NCBI RefSeq assembly: GCF_003626645.1
Contig: NZ_RBAM01000001.1
Coordinates: forward strand, 558,001 to 622,000
DNA: 64,000 bases
Origin: Streptomyces klenkii
GTDB taxonomy: Bacteria > Actinomycetota > Actinomycetes > Streptomycetales > Streptomycetaceae
Direction of reading: 5' to 3'
Below are positions 33,556 to 43,257 of this stretch, in pieces; within the stretch, counting starts at the first letter, position 1; the number at the start of each line of letters is the position of its first letter. The notes below the pieces were generated by a model that worked only from the letters and a program-made list of their open reading frames with translations, had not been told where the DNA came from and ran no database searches. The translations under genes were made by a program, and so were the position numbers.

Positions 33556-34174
33556 CGGTGACCACCCGCGCGGTCGCGGCCGCCGCCGGGGTGCAGGCCC
33601 CGGCGATCTACCGCCTGTTCGGCGACAAGGACGGGCTGCTGGAGGCCGTGGCGGAGCAACGGCTACGTCACGTTCCTCGCGGCCAGGCACGCGGACCGCC
33701 ACGCTGAGGACCCCGTCGAGGACCTGCGCGCAGGCTGGGACCTTGCCGTCGAGTTCGGGCTCGCCAACCCCGAGCTGTACGCCCTGATGTACGGCGAACC
33801 CAGGCGCGGAACCACCTCGGCCGCTTTCCACGCCGGCATTGCAGATCCTGCTGGGACGCATCCGCCGTCTCGCTGCGGGTGGCTGGCTCCGCGTCGACGA
33901 GAAGCTCGCAGCCGCCCTCGCCCACGCCAGTGCGCGCGGCACGGTGCTCACCCGGCTGTCGCTGCCCGAGGGCCAACGCGACCAGGCCCTGCTCACCGCC
34001 ATGCGCGAATCGATGGTCGCCGCCGTCACCCACGACAAGCCCGCCGTGCAGGACGCGGGCCCCGCCGGCGCCGCCCGAGCCCTGTGCGCCCTCCTGCCCT
34101 AACAGATGGCGCTGAGCGGCGCGGAGCAACACCTGCTCAGTGAGTGGCTCGACCGCCTGGCCTCGGACGGCTGA
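33543..34174 (+). pseudogene. TetR-family regulator, decayed (two frameshifts, one stop, start lost)
   Basis: Segments in all three plus frames rebuild one protein: [20 protein letters not shown] and [19 protein letters not shown] (HTH, from 33543); after a shift near 33660, [20 protein letters not shown] and LANPELYALMYGEPRRGTTS; after a shift near 33838, ILLGRIRRLAAGGWLRVDEK, AALLTAMRESMVAAV-type helices; then an in-frame TAA followed by GAEQHLLSEWLDRLASDG to the end at 34174. The first helix of the HTH and the start codon are missing at the junction with the amidohydrolase fragment. Confidence 0.68.
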
Positions 34175-34293
34175 CAGCAGCCCGGTCCACGCCCAACTCG
34201 CCGTCTGAAGCGTTCCCTACGCCCCCCGCTGTCGGCCAGGAGGCCACCGAAATCCAGATGCCGGGTCGCGGCCTGTTCATTACGATCCGGATC

Positions 34294-35166
34294 ATGAGTA
34301 CTCACCATGACAGTCCTACGTTCGTCCTGGTGCACGGGTCCTGCTCCAGCTCGTTCATGTGGGCGCCCGTCCAGCGGGAGCTGGCCTTGCGCGGTCACCG
34401 CAGCTTCGCCGTCGACCTGCCGGGCCATGGCTTCGACGCCCAGTATCCGGTGGCCTATCAGGCCCCGCAGGACCTCGAAGCCTGGGCAACCGAGCCTTCG
34501 ACGCTGGCCACGGTCACCTTGCAGCACAACGTGGACATGGTCGTTGACGTCGTTCGCCGAGTAGCCCAGTACGGGCCCGTGGTGCTGGTGGGTGCCAGTC
34601 TTGGTGGGACCACTGTCACGCAGGTAGGCAATGCGATCCCCGAACTGGTGGACCGGCTTGTCTACATATCCGCGTGGTCGTGCGTACAGCGGTCCAGCCC
34701 GGTCGAGTACATGCAGGAGCCCGAGTTCGCCGACAGCCTGATCGCCCCCCTGTACGCGCTGAACGTGGGCGACCCGGCCGAACTCGGAGTCGGGCGGGCC
34801 AATTACCGCACGGCCGATCCCGCCCTGCTCGCCGCCATCAAGGCGGCGGTTATGGCGGATGCCACCGACGAGCAGTTCCGCGCCTTTCTGAACATTCTCC
34901 AGCCCGATGAGTCCCTCGCCGTGATGTCGGCTGACGCCCGCGGGCAGGCTGACACCTGGGGAACGATCGCCCGCACGTATATCCGGCTCACCAGTGACCG
35001 TACGCTTCCGGTGGCGATGCAGGACCGCCTGATCGCCGAGGCTGACGCGCTGACTCCTGACAACCCCTACGACGTGCACACCCTGGATACCAGTCACACG
35101 GGATTCGTCCTGCGACCGGCGGACGTGGTGGGAATCCTGGAGCAGCTGATCGCTGAGAACTTGTAA
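34294..35166 (+). CDS. alpha/beta-hydrolase (esterase-like)
   Basis: 290 residues from ATG 34294 (an earlier in-frame ATG at 34258 lacks homology; neither has a strong ribosome site). Hallmarks: oxyanion strand TFVLVHGSCSSSFMWAPVQR, VDLPGHGFDA, nucleophile elbow VVLVGASLGGTTVTQ, and a C-terminal His in LDTSHTGFVLRP. It resembles plant-type hydroxynitrile lyase/salicylate-esterase relatives common in Streptomyces. The substrate is unknown. The gene is monocistronic. Confidence 0.83.
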   Translation: MSTHHDSPTFVLVHGSCSSSFMWAPVQRELALRGHRSFAVDLPGHGFDAQYPVAYQAPQDLEAWATEPSTLATVTLQHNVDMVVDVVRRVAQYGPVVLVGASLGGTTVTQVGNAIPELVDRLVYISAWSCVQRSSPVEYMQEPEFADSLIAPLYALNVGDPAELGVGRANYRTADPALLAAIKAAVMADATDEQFRAFLNILQPDESLAVMSADARGQADTWGTIARTYIRLTSDRTLPVAMQDRLIAEADALTPDNPYDVHTLDTSHTGFVLRPADVVGILEQLIAENL

Positions 35167-35234
35167 CAAACCGGCTCGTTTGTAGCGCGGTTGGCGCCTT
35201 CGCTCCCCAATGCCGGATGCCCTAGGGTCGCCGC

Positions 35235-35840
35235 ATGCGACGAAGGTCAGGAGTGGCGGTGGCCGGGGTGGCGGCCCTGGCCTGGGGCGAGTGGTTGAAC
35301 CGGCGCTGGTCTCGGGCTCTCGTCGGGAACAGCGAGGGCGCTGCCGAGGCCGAGGCCGTGGTCGTGCTGGGGTTCCGGAACCCCCGAGCGACGGCGAACT
35401 TCATCAACCGCTGGCGAGTCCGTGCCGGAATCCGCTCCATCGCCGCTGACAGTGCGCGCGGCACTCGCGTGATCTTCAGCGGCGGTACGGCCGGCAGTGG
35501 CCGTGCGGAGGCCCTGTTGATGGCTGACTACGCGAAGTCGGGCCTCGCGTTCGACGGCACAGTGCTCCTTGAAGACCGAAGCCGGACGACATGGGAGAAC
35601 ATCACGAATGTGATCCCGCTGCTTGAGGATGCCGACCGCATCAAGATCGTCTCCCAGCCGGCTCACGCGCTCAAGGCCCGCGCGTATTTGCGGCGCCGGC
35701 GTCCTGATCTTGCCGAGAGGCTCGTGCGTGCGGATGACTACCGCCCCGGCGAGTGGATGGTCGCCAAACCGTTGCTGGCTCTGTACGGACTTTGGACACT
35801 CCGCGGTCTCAAGACCGACGAACGGAAGATCCTGCCGTAG
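35235..35840 (+). CDS. YdcF-family (DUF218) protein
   Basis: 201 residues beginning MRRRSGVAVAGVAALAWGEW, a possible single N-terminal membrane helix. The DUF218 core follows: EAVVVLGFRNPRATANFINR, GTRVIFSGGTAGSGRAEALL, LLEDRSRTTWENITNVIPLL (the 'E..s.nT.eN' motif), and RIKIVSQPAHALKARAYLRR. Family members include SanA and YdcF, linked to envelope barrier function or SAM binding; no catalytic role is established. Confidence 0.83.
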   Translation: MRRRSGVAVAGVAALAWGEWLNRRWSRALVGNSEGAAEAEAVVVLGFRNPRATANFINRWRVRAGIRSIAADSARGTRVIFSGGTAGSGRAEALLMADYAKSGLAFDGTVLLEDRSRTTWENITNVIPLLEDADRIKIVSQPAHALKARAYLRRRRPDLAERLVRADDYRPGEWMVAKPLLALYGLWTLRGLKTDERKILP

Positions 35841-35866
35841 GCACCGGCGAACGCGCCTCTCACCGG

Positions 35867-36340
35867 TCAGGTGAGGTTTTCCTGCGCCCAGCGGGCAATG
35901 CCACCGAGTTTGGCCGCTGCTATGCCGATATCGCCGGTCCGGACGGGTTGATCGGCCTCGTAGTCGTAGCCTTCGAGGCCGCTCTCCTCCGCGAGTATCC
36001 GGGCGATCTGATATGCCTCCACCATGATCGGTAGTGCTTGTTGCCCCGGGTAGCGGTAGGGGATCTGGATGTCGGCCGAGTCCCCTGTGTAGTCCAGCTG
36101 TAGATGACCGGCAGGCCCGTCACGCCACAGGGTCAGGCTGTAGGGGTAATTCTCGGTGGTGACCGCACCGACCTCCTGCGATATCCGCTGTACGAGCCCG
36201 TCCCAAACCACACGTTGGTCACTGGTCAGGCTCATGGGCTTGAGGTCGGCGTCCGGGTCGTAGGCGGAGTTGATCTCCTCCAGGGTTTCGTCGAAAGTAC
36301 GGCCCGGGAGAACCCGCAGGAACTGGATGTCGTAGGTCAC
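35867..36340 (-). CDS. conserved hypothetical protein
   Basis: 157 residues, acidic and soluble, no signal peptide: MTYDIQFLRVLPGRTFDETL, DLKPMSLTSDQRVVWDGLVQ, SLTLWRDGPAGHLQLDYTGD, ADIQIPYRYPGQQALPIMVE. The 'mvYDiqf.r...g.....' start and the aromatic beta-strand centre resemble small Streptomyces proteins of unknown function, some next to toxin genes, but no toxin is adjacent here. It is convergent with the YdcF gene. Confidence 0.7.
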   Translation of the reverse strand: MTYDIQFLRVLPGRTFDETLEEINSAYDPDADLKPMSLTSDQRVVWDGLVQRISQEVGAVTTENYPYSLTLWRDGPAGHLQLDYTGDSADIQIPYRYPGQQALPIMVEAYQIARILAEESGLEGYDYEADQPVRTGDIGIAAAKLGGIARWAQENLT

Positions 36341-36397
36341 CGTCCACAGCCTACGTGCCCACGCCCGCTATGCCCGAAGTCGCGCGGGCGCTCTGTC

Positions 36398-39300
36398 TCA
36401 GTACCCCGCCCCCGTCAGCACCGCCTCCGCCGCGTCCCGGCCTACCAGTTCGTGCAGGAGGCGTGTGGCCGGTAGGGACGGGTTGAGGTAGACGTACTCG
36501 CGTCGGCGTTCGACGACGGCGAGCATCCTGTGGAGCGTTTCCGTCGCTTCCGCCCGGCGCCCGGAGTGAAACTGGGCCTGACCCAGCAGGCCCAGGTGCA
36601 GTGGGAGGCGCACGCGCGTCCGGGACGGGCACAGTTCGTCCAGTGATGTGTGCATCAGTGCCAGCCCCTCGTCCTCGCGGCCGGAGTGCGTCAGGGCCCA
36701 CCCGGTGGGCAGGCTCAGCATCGCCTTCCAGTAGAGCAGTCCGTGGTCACCCGCGACCCGCGCCCCCTCGCTGCCGGAGGCGAGGGCCGTGTCCACGTCG
36801 CCCTCCCAGGCGGCCACGACGGCGTTCACGTACAGGGCGAAGGCCCGGTCCGAGGGCCTGCTCTCGTAGTCGGTCAGGCGCAGCAGCTCGCGACGGCGCT
36901 CGGCCGCCGTCCGCCGGTCGCCCAGGAGCCAGTGGGTGAACGTGTCGTACGAGCGGCAGGAGACCCGCGGGTCGTGCTGGAACGTCCGGGCCAGCGAGTG
37001 GCCCTCCCTGGCGAAACGATCCGCCATCTCGACGCCGTGCTCCAGCTCCGCCAGCGCCTCGGGCAGCCGGCCGCGCACGTGCAGCACGATGCCCTCCCCG
37101 TACGCCGCGCCCAGCACCGCCACCGGCTGCCCGGTCCGCCCGGCCAGGTCCCGCAGCAGCCCGGAGAACTGCCGGGAGTCGTCGTAGCGGCCCGTGACGA
37201 GGAGCGCCGCGCACAGCGCCCACAGCACCGACGGGTCCTCGGCGCTGTGCGTCACTTCGCTCAGGGCGCGGCCCCGGCCCAGCGCCGCCTCGGCCTCGGC
37301 GTCGCCGTAGCCGCGGGTCGTGGCCAGCACCTGCCCGAGCTGGATGTGCAGCCGCTGCTCCAGGCCCGGCGCCGAGGGGTCGTCGGCGGGCAGGAACCCG
37401 GCCAGGTGCACCGCCCGCCGCAGCCAGGTCTCGACCTGCTCGTACGCCAGGTGGTGTTCGGCCCGCTCGGCGGCGCGCAGCAGCCGGGGCAGTTTCTCCC
37501 CGGGCGGCAGCGCGTCCTCGGCGTGCCACGAGTGGTGCGCCACCCGCTCGGTCTCCTCGTCCTCCATCCGCCCGCGCCCGCGGGCGCACAGCGCCTCGGC
37601 GACCCTCGCGTGCAGCCGGTGCCGCTCCTCGCGGGCAGGCTCCTCGGCGAGCGTCTCCTGGACCAGGGCGTGGGCGAAGTGCAGCCGTCCCGGATGGTGC
37701 GGGTCCTCCCCGAGCAGCCCGGCCCGGATGGCCGACTCCAGCGCCTCGGCCACGGGTTCGTCCGCGGTGGCGGTGCGGTGCAGCAGGTCGGTGTCCACCT
37801 CGGTGCCGATGACCGCGCAGAGCCGCAGCACTCGCAGGACCGGTTCGGGCAGCGCGGAGAACCGCTGCCGCAGCGCCTCGCGGACGCCCGTCGGCACTTG
37901 GGCGAGGAGCACGGCCGAGGCACCGGGGTCGTGCAGGTGACGGACGTCGCCGAGGAGGGAGAGGAGCTGCATGACGAAGTACGGGTTGCCCTTGCTCCGC
38001 CGGTGCAGCGCCTCGACGACCCCGGCGTCCACGCCCGGCCCGGCCTGCGCCTCGACCAGGGCCGCGACGGCGTGCCGGGGCAGCCCGTCGAGCCGCAGGG
38101 TCTCGCTGCGGGGGCCGCGGACCACCTCGGCCAGCAGCCGGCGCATCGTGGCGTCGGACTCGATCTCGAAGTCACGAGCCGTCAGCACGATGCTCAGCGG
38201 GTGGCCCAGGCGGCGCACGCCGAGCAGTCTGAGCAGGTCCAGGGACGCGGTGTCGGCCCAGTGCAGGTCCTCCAGGAGCAGCACCAGCGGGCGCTCGGCG
38301 GCCAGGGCCAGGAGCACTTCGCAGACCGCGTCGTGGGTGAGGAACCTGGCCTGGGCCCAGTCGAACTCGGGGACCGCAGCGCCGCCCGGCCCGGCGGACC
38401 GCTCGGGCATCAGCGGGGCGAGCAGCGCGCCGAACGGCGCCGTCGCCGCGCGGAAGGCGTCCGGCCGGGTGGCCGACAGCCTGCGCAGGACCTGCGTCCA
38501 CAGCCAGTAGGGCGGGACGCCCTCGCCGGGGAAACAGTGGCTCCAAGCGACTTCGAGGCGCTCGTCCGCGGCCTCCAGGTGCGGGGCGAGCTCCATCAGC
38601 AAGCGGGTCTTGCCGACCCCGGCGGGGCCCAGCACGGACACCACGTGCCCGTGGCCGGTGAGCGCCCCGGCCGCCGCCGACGCCAGGCGGCGCAGTTCCT
38701 GGTCCCGGCCGGTGAACGGCCAGGGCGCCGAGGGATCCTCGGCCCCGGTCCCGGCAGCCGCGGCCCGCGCGCTTCCGGTCCGGGCCGGTACGGGGGCGGG
38801 CGCCTCCCGGGACGGGCCGGCCTCCGGCGTTCGCGCCGCCGCGACAGGCGTGGGCGCGGCGGGCGCGGCCGCGGCGGGCGTGAGCGGAGGGGCGGGGGAG
38901 AGGGCCGCGGCGGCCTGTGCCCCGGCCTCGCCGGAGCCGGCCGGGCCGTCGTCGCACAGTTCCTGCCGCAGGATGGCGGTGCGCACCCGCTGGAGCTCCA
39001 CGGCGGTGTCCACGCCGAACTCCTCGACCAGGTGGCTGCGCGTCCGCTCGTACACCTCCAGCGCCTCCGCCTGCCGCCCCAGCCGGGTCAGCGCGGTCAT
39101 CAGGTGGCCGACCAGCCGCTCGCGCATCGGGTGGTTGCGTACTTCCCGGTCCAGGTCGGCCGCCACCTCCGCGGCCGCGCCCAGGGCGAGCCGGGCCTCG
39201 GCGTAGGACTCCAGCGCGGCCAGCCGCACCTGCTCGAGCCGGGCGGTCTCGTCGGCCAGCGGCGGGTGGGCGGAGAACTCCCTGTACGGGGAGCCGTGCC

Positions 39301-39778
39301 ACAGCCCAAGCGCCTCTGCCAGCTGATCCCGCGCGGTGAGCGGATCGCGCTGTTCCAGGAGCCGGCGCCCGGCGGTCACGAGGTCCTCGAAGCGGCAGGA
39401 GTCGACCTGTTCCGGGGCGAGCTGGAGTGCGTAGCCGGGCGCCCGGTAGCGCAGCACCGACGGTGCCCCCGGCTCAGCCGCCGCGTCCAGGGCCCGGCGC
39501 AGGTGGGAGACATGGCTCTGGAGCGTGGCCACGGGCTGGCGCGGCGGCTCGTCCCCCCACAGCTCGTCGACGATCAGCTCGGTGGGGACGACCCGGCCCA
39601 GCCGGATGAGCAGCAGCGCGAGCAGGGCCCGCCGGCGCGGCGGGCCGAGCGGCAGGTCCCGCCCGTCGCACCGCGCCGACATGGGGCCGAGCACCCGCAG
39701 CAGGGGTCCGGCCGGGTCCGTCCGCTCAAGCAGCGGCGACGGGCTCGGCGTCCGGAGTGCGTGCATGTCGGTCCCCAT
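36398..39778 (-). CDS. large SARP/AfsR-type activator (DNA-binding + BTAD + AAA ATPase + TPR-like)
   Basis: 1126 residues from ATG 39778 (a second ATG at 39766 with GGGGA just ahead is an alternative). Residues ~20-115 are an OmpR-type winged helix (LLRVLGPMSARCDGRDLPLG, RRALLALLLIRLGRVVPTEL, LQSHVSHLRRALDA). Residues ~125-275 are the bacterial transcriptional activation domain (LEQVRLAALESYAEARLALG, RHLV.. type helices). An Ala/Pro linker leads to an AAA/NACHT-type ATPase with Walker A VLGPAGVGKTRLLMEL (~residue 385) and Walker B VLLLEDLHWAD. The last ~500 residues are helical repeats. Glutarimide clusters carry pathway SARP/LAL activators. It is divergent from the AT-ACP-AMT-PKS operon with a SARP-type direct repeat between. 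Confidence 0.88.
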   Translation of the reverse strand: MGTDMHALRTPSPSPLLERTDPAGPLLRVLGPMSARCDGRDLPLGPPRRRALLALLLIRLGRVVPTELIVDELWGDEPPRQPVATLQSHVSHLRRALDAAAEPGAPSVLRYRAPGYALQLAPEQVDSCRFEDLVTAGRRLLEQRDPLTARDQLAEALGLWHGSPYREFSAHPPLADETARLEQVRLAALESYAEARLALGAAAEVAADLDREVRNHPMRERLVGHLMTALTRLGRQAEALEVYERTRSHLVEEFGVDTAVELQRVRTAILRQELCDDGPAGSGEAGAQAAAALSPAPPLTPAAAAPAAPTPVAAARTPEAGPSREAPAPVPARTGSARAAAAGTGAEDPSAPWPFTGRDQELRRLASAAAGALTGHGHVVSVLGPAGVGKTRLLMELAPHLEAADERLEVAWSHCFPGEGVPPYWLWTQVLRRLSATRPDAFRAATAPFGALLAPLMPERSAGPGGAAVPEFDWAQARFLTHDAVCEVLLALAAERPLVLLLEDLHWADTASLDLLRLLGVRRLGHPLSIVLTARDFEIESDATMRRLLAEVVRGPRSETLRLDGLPRHAVAALVEAQAGPGVDAGVVEALHRRSKGNPYFVMQLLSLLGDVRHLHDPGASAVLLAQVPTGVREALRQRFSALPEPVLRVLRLCAVIGTEVDTDLLHRTATADEPVAEALESAIRAGLLGEDPHHPGRLHFAHALVQETLAEEPAREERHRLHARVAEALCARGRGRMEDEETERVAHHSWHAEDALPPGEKLPRLLRAAERAEHHLAYEQVETWLRRAVHLAGFLPADDPSAPGLEQRLHIQLGQVLATTRGYGDAEAEAALGRGRALSEVTHSAEDPSVLWALCAALLVTGRYDDSRQFSGLLRDLAGRTGQPVAVLGAAYGEGIVLHVRGRLPEALAELEHGVEMADRFAREGHSLARTFQHDPRVSCRSYDTFTHWLLGDRRTAAERRRELLRLTDYESRPSDRAFALYVNAVVAAWEGDVDTALASGSEGARVAGDHGLLYWKAMLSLPTGWALTHSGREDEGLALMHTSLDELCPSRTRVRLPLHLGLLGQAQFHSGRRAEATETLHRMLAVVERRREYVYLNPSLPATRLLHELVGRDAAEAVLTGAGY

Positions 39779-39931
39779 AGTTCTCGCGTCTTGTCCCCGC
39801 TTGTTCCCGCGTCGTTCCCGCGCGTGCGGCTGTGCCGGCGGAGCGCCGGGCGGCGTCGTACGCGCCGCCCCCTCCAGAACGTGATCTTGGCATAGCGGAC
39901 AGGCCGTTCCAAGGCCGTCAAACCAGTAATC

Positions 39932-39960
39932 GGCAAGCAACCGGCAAGCGGGCCGCAAGA
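39932..39960. promoter_or_regulatory. SARP operator: three heptamers at 11-bp spacing
   Basis: GGCAAGC (39932-39938), GGCAAGC (39943-39949) and CGCAAGA (39954-39960) start exactly 11 bp apart, one helical turn. This is the spacing used by SARP proteins (ActII-ORF4, DnrI type). It lies in the 330-bp gap between the SARP gene and the AT gene. Confidence 0.65.
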
Positions 39961-40108
39961 GTTGTGACAAGGGAACTACAGAGCTTTGCAAGATCCGCCA
40001 GCGCGTGCACCAGGGGCCCGCAAGGACCCCGTCGCACGATGACCGGCGTCGGAGTCCCCGCCGGCCGAACCGCACCGCGGGGGAGCCGATATCGAGCTGA
40101 GAGGCGCC

Positions 40109-40987
40109 ATGGCGTTCGCAATTCTCTTCCCCGGACAGGGGGCGCAGTTCCGAGGAATGGGCGCGGACGTCTTCGACCGCTATCCCGGCCTCACGCAGTT
40201 CGCCTGCGACCTTCTGGGGTACGACCTCCCGGCCCTCTGCCGCGACGATCCCGGTGAGGTGCTCTCGCGCACCGAATACACCCAGCCCGCGCTCTACACC
40301 GTCAATGCCCTGCGGATGTTCGAGCGCGAGCACCGGGAGGAACGGCGCGCCGATTACTACCTCGGGCACAGCCTGGGGGAGTACAACGCGCTCCTGGCGG
40401 CGGGCGTCCTCGACTTCGAGACCGGCCTCAGGCTCGTCAAGAGGCGCGGGGAGCTGATGGCGGCGGCGTCCGGCGGCGGCATGACCGCCGTCATGGACGT
40501 GCCGGCCCCCCGGCTGCGGGAGATCCTCGCGGAGGACGGCGTCGAGGATGTTGACGTGGCGGGCTTCAACACCGACACGCAGATCGTCGTCGCCGCTCCC
40601 GCCGAGGTGCTGCGCGCCGCCCACGAGGCGTTTACCCGCCGGGACGTCCGCTTCGCCCCGCTGCGCGTCAGCGCGCCGTTCCATTCACGCTACATGGAGC
40701 CCGCGCGCGCCGCGTTCGAGAACTACCTCCGGGAATTCACGTTCCGCGAGCCGGCCACCCCCGTGATCGCCAATGTGACGGGCCGTCCCTACGGAAAGGG
40801 GGACGTCGTCCGGCTGCTGAGCGAGCAGCTCGTCGAGCCGGTGCGCTGGACCGACGCCGTCCGCCACCTGCTGGCCCTCGACCCCGGGACGGAATGCGAG
40901 GAAGTGGGCGGCCGGTCCCTCCTCCGCATGGTGCAGAAGATCCGGCGGTCCGCCGACCGGACCCCCCTCCGCGAGACCAGGACGTAA
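40109..40987 (+). CDS. free-standing malonyl-CoA acyltransferase (trans-AT)
   Basis: 292 residues. FabD-type fold: FPGQGAQFRGMGADVFDRYP, catalytic GHSLGEYNALLAAG (Ser in the pentapeptide), Arg in LVKRRGELMA, and VSAPFHSRYMEP with the catalytic His. It would load malonyl onto the ACPs of the AT-less synthase in trans, and possibly onto the stand-alone ACP next door. First gene of the operon, 4 nt from the ACP gene. The order AT, ACP, amidotransferase, PKS is that of glutarimide polyketide clusters such as iso-migrastatin, lactimidomycin and cycloheximide. Confidence 0.93.
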   Translation: MAFAILFPGQGAQFRGMGADVFDRYPGLTQFACDLLGYDLPALCRDDPGEVLSRTEYTQPALYTVNALRMFEREHREERRADYYLGHSLGEYNALLAAGVLDFETGLRLVKRRGELMAAASGGGMTAVMDVPAPRLREILAEDGVEDVDVAGFNTDTQIVVAAPAEVLRAAHEAFTRRDVRFAPLRVSAPFHSRYMEPARAAFENYLREFTFREPATPVIANVTGRPYGKGDVVRLLSEQLVEPVRWTDAVRHLLALDPGTECEEVGGRSLLRMVQKIRRSADRTPLRETRT

Positions 40988-40990
40988 GAC

Positions 40991-41272
40991 ATGAACAGAA
41001 CAGACAAGATCCGGCAGTTCATCGAGGACCGCTTCCTCGTCGAATTCGGCGGCGAGGTGACCGACGACAGCGACCTCTTCAAGGCCGGGGTCATGGACTC
41101 CTTCGGCTACATCCAGCTCATGAGCTTCCTGGAGGACGAGTTCTCGATCGGCGTCACGGACGAGGAGATGCTCACCGACGTCTTCGTCTCCCTCGACGCG
41201 ATCGACGCCTTCGTGGCCCGGAAGCTCGCCGGACAGGGCGCCGGGCAAGGGGACGCCTCATGTGCGGGATAG
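40991..41272 (+). CDS. free-standing acyl carrier protein for the glutarimide starter
   Basis: 93 residues. A typical ACP helix bundle (MNRTDKIRQFIEDRFLVEFG) with the phosphopantetheine site in GVMDSFGYIQLMSFLEDEFS (Ser after Asp). It is the presumed carrier on which malonyl is amidated to malonamyl by the neighbouring amidotransferase. Its 3' end overlaps the amidotransferase start by 13 nt, indicating coupled translation and matched amounts. Confidence 0.92.
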   Translation: MNRTDKIRQFIEDRFLVEFGGEVTDDSDLFKAGVMDSFGYIQLMSFLEDEFSIGVTDEEMLTDVFVSLDAIDAFVARKLAGQGAGQGDASCAG

Positions 41273-43253
41273 CCGGCTTCCTCGCGCCGTCGCTCGACCC
41301 CGGCGCCGCGCCCGGGATCGTCACCTCGATGCTGTCGCTCATCCGGCACCGGGGGCCGGACGAGGCGGGCTACTACCTGGACGACGGCTTCGCGATGGGC
41401 ACGGTCCGCCTCGCGATCGTCGACCTCGACACCGGCTCGCAGCCCATGTCCGACCCCACCGGGCGCCACTGGATCTCCTTCAACGGCGAGCTGTACAACC
41501 ACGTCGAGCTGCGCGAGGAACTGCGGGCCCTGGGCCGGCCGTTCCGCACGCACTGCGACACCGAGGTAGTCCTCCAGGCGTGGCTCCAGTGGGGGCCGCA
41601 GTGCCTCACGCGCTTCAACGGCGCCTTCGCCTTCGCGATCAGGGACGCGGACACCGGCGGCCTCGTCCTGGCCCGCGACCGCTACGGCAAGCGCCCGCTC
41701 TTCTACGCCGAGCACGACGGCGGCCTCCTCTTCGCCTCGGAGATGAAGGCGTTCCGCGCCTTCCCCGGCTTCCGCTTCACCCTCGACCCGCGCGAGCTCG
41801 CCTCGGTCTTCGCCGTATGGACGCCGCTGCCCGACCGCACCCCCTTCGCGGGCATCCGGCAGCTCCCCATGGGCGGCGTCCTCACCGTCCGGGACGGCCG
41901 GCGCACCCTGAGCACCTACGAGGAACTCGCCGTCGACGCCCCGCCGTTCGAGGGCGCCGAGGAGGACGCCGCCGCGTACGTCCGCGAGACGCTGCGCGCG
42001 AGCGTCGAGATGCGCCTGCGCAGTGACGTCGAAGTCGGCGTCTACCTCAGTGGCGGCCTCGACTCCTCCATCGTCACGAAGCTGGCGACGGACCTCTCGC
42101 ACAGCGAGGTGCGGACGTTCTCGGTCGCGTTCGAGAACGCGGAGTTCGACGAGTCCGAAAGCCAGCGGGTCGTGGCCTCGCACCTGGGCACGCGGCACTC
42201 GTCCGTCACCGTGTCCGCCGCCGACATCGCCGAGCACTTCCCCGCGGCCGTCCACCACGCCGAGGTGCCCTCCTTCCGCACCGCGTTCGTCCCGATGTAC
42301 CTCCTGTCCCGGCACGTACGGGACGCCGGGATCAAGACGATCCTGAGCGGCGAGGGCGCCGACGAGGCGTTCCTCGGCTACTCGCTGTTCCGCGAGACGA
42401 TGCTGCGCGCGGCGTGGCACGAGCTGTCCGCCGAGGACCGGAAGGCGGGGCTCGCGCGCCTGCACCCCGAGCTCGCCCACTTCGGGCCCGCGCACCAGAA
42501 GCACATGGCGGGTCTCTTCCAGCAGTTCTCCCAGGAGCGCCTCCCGGGCCTCTTCTCCCACGAACTCCGCTACCAGAACGGCCGGTTCGCCGCCCGCCTG
42601 CTCAAGGACCGGAACGTCGACCCCTTCGCCGACGCCCTGGACATGGTGCGCACCGCGCCCGGCTACGCGGGGCTGAGCGCCGTCCAGAAGGCGCAGTGGC
42701 TCGAATACAAGACGCTCCTCGCCGGCTACCTCCTCTCCACCCAAGGGGAGCGCATGGGCCTGGCGCACGGCGTCGAGAACCGCTGCCCGTTCCTCGACCC
42801 CGCGGTGGTACGGGCCGCCGCCTCGGTGAACCTCCGCTTCGACGACGGATCCGAGGAGAAGGCCATCCTCAAGAAGGCCTTCCGCGGCGAACTGCCCGCC
42901 TCCAGCCTGGCCCGCCGCAAGCAGCCCTACCGCGCCCCCGGCAGCGCCGTGTTCAAGGACCGGCGGCCCGACTACCTGGAGCTGGTGCTCTCCGACGCCG
43001 AGCTCGGAAAGCTCGACTGGGCCGACCCCGTCTTCGCGCGGAAGCTCGTGGCGAAGATCATGACCACCCCCGCCGAGGAGATCAGCACCAAGGAGGACCA
43101 GGCGTTCGTCTACCTGCTCTCCACCGCGCTCCTCGACCAGCAGTTCGTGCGGGACACGGCGGGGCCGCACGCTTCACCGGAAGCCGATCTCAAGATACGG
43201 ACGGTCGTCGACAAACGGCGGGCCCTGCCGCGCGCCGTCGCCGGAGGAATGCG

Positions 43254-43257
<4 letters not shown>
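41260..43257 (+). CDS. asparagine synthetase-like amidotransferase (malonyl-ACP amidation)
   Basis: 665 residues; ATG 41260 is fixed by the required MCGIAGF terminus, where Cys2 is the class II glutaminase nucleophile. The glutaminase domain has RHRGPDEAGYY, WISFNGELYNHVELREELR and RFNGAFAFAIRD. The synthetase domain has the PP-loop VGVYLSGGLDSSIVTKLATD and ILSGEGADEAFLGYSLF. In glutarimide biosynthesis this enzyme converts ACP-bound malonyl to malonamyl, supplying the ring nitrogen. It is encoded between the starter ACP and the PKS, overlapping the latter by 4 nt (ATGA). A housekeeping AsnB is ruled out by this context. Confidence 0.92.
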
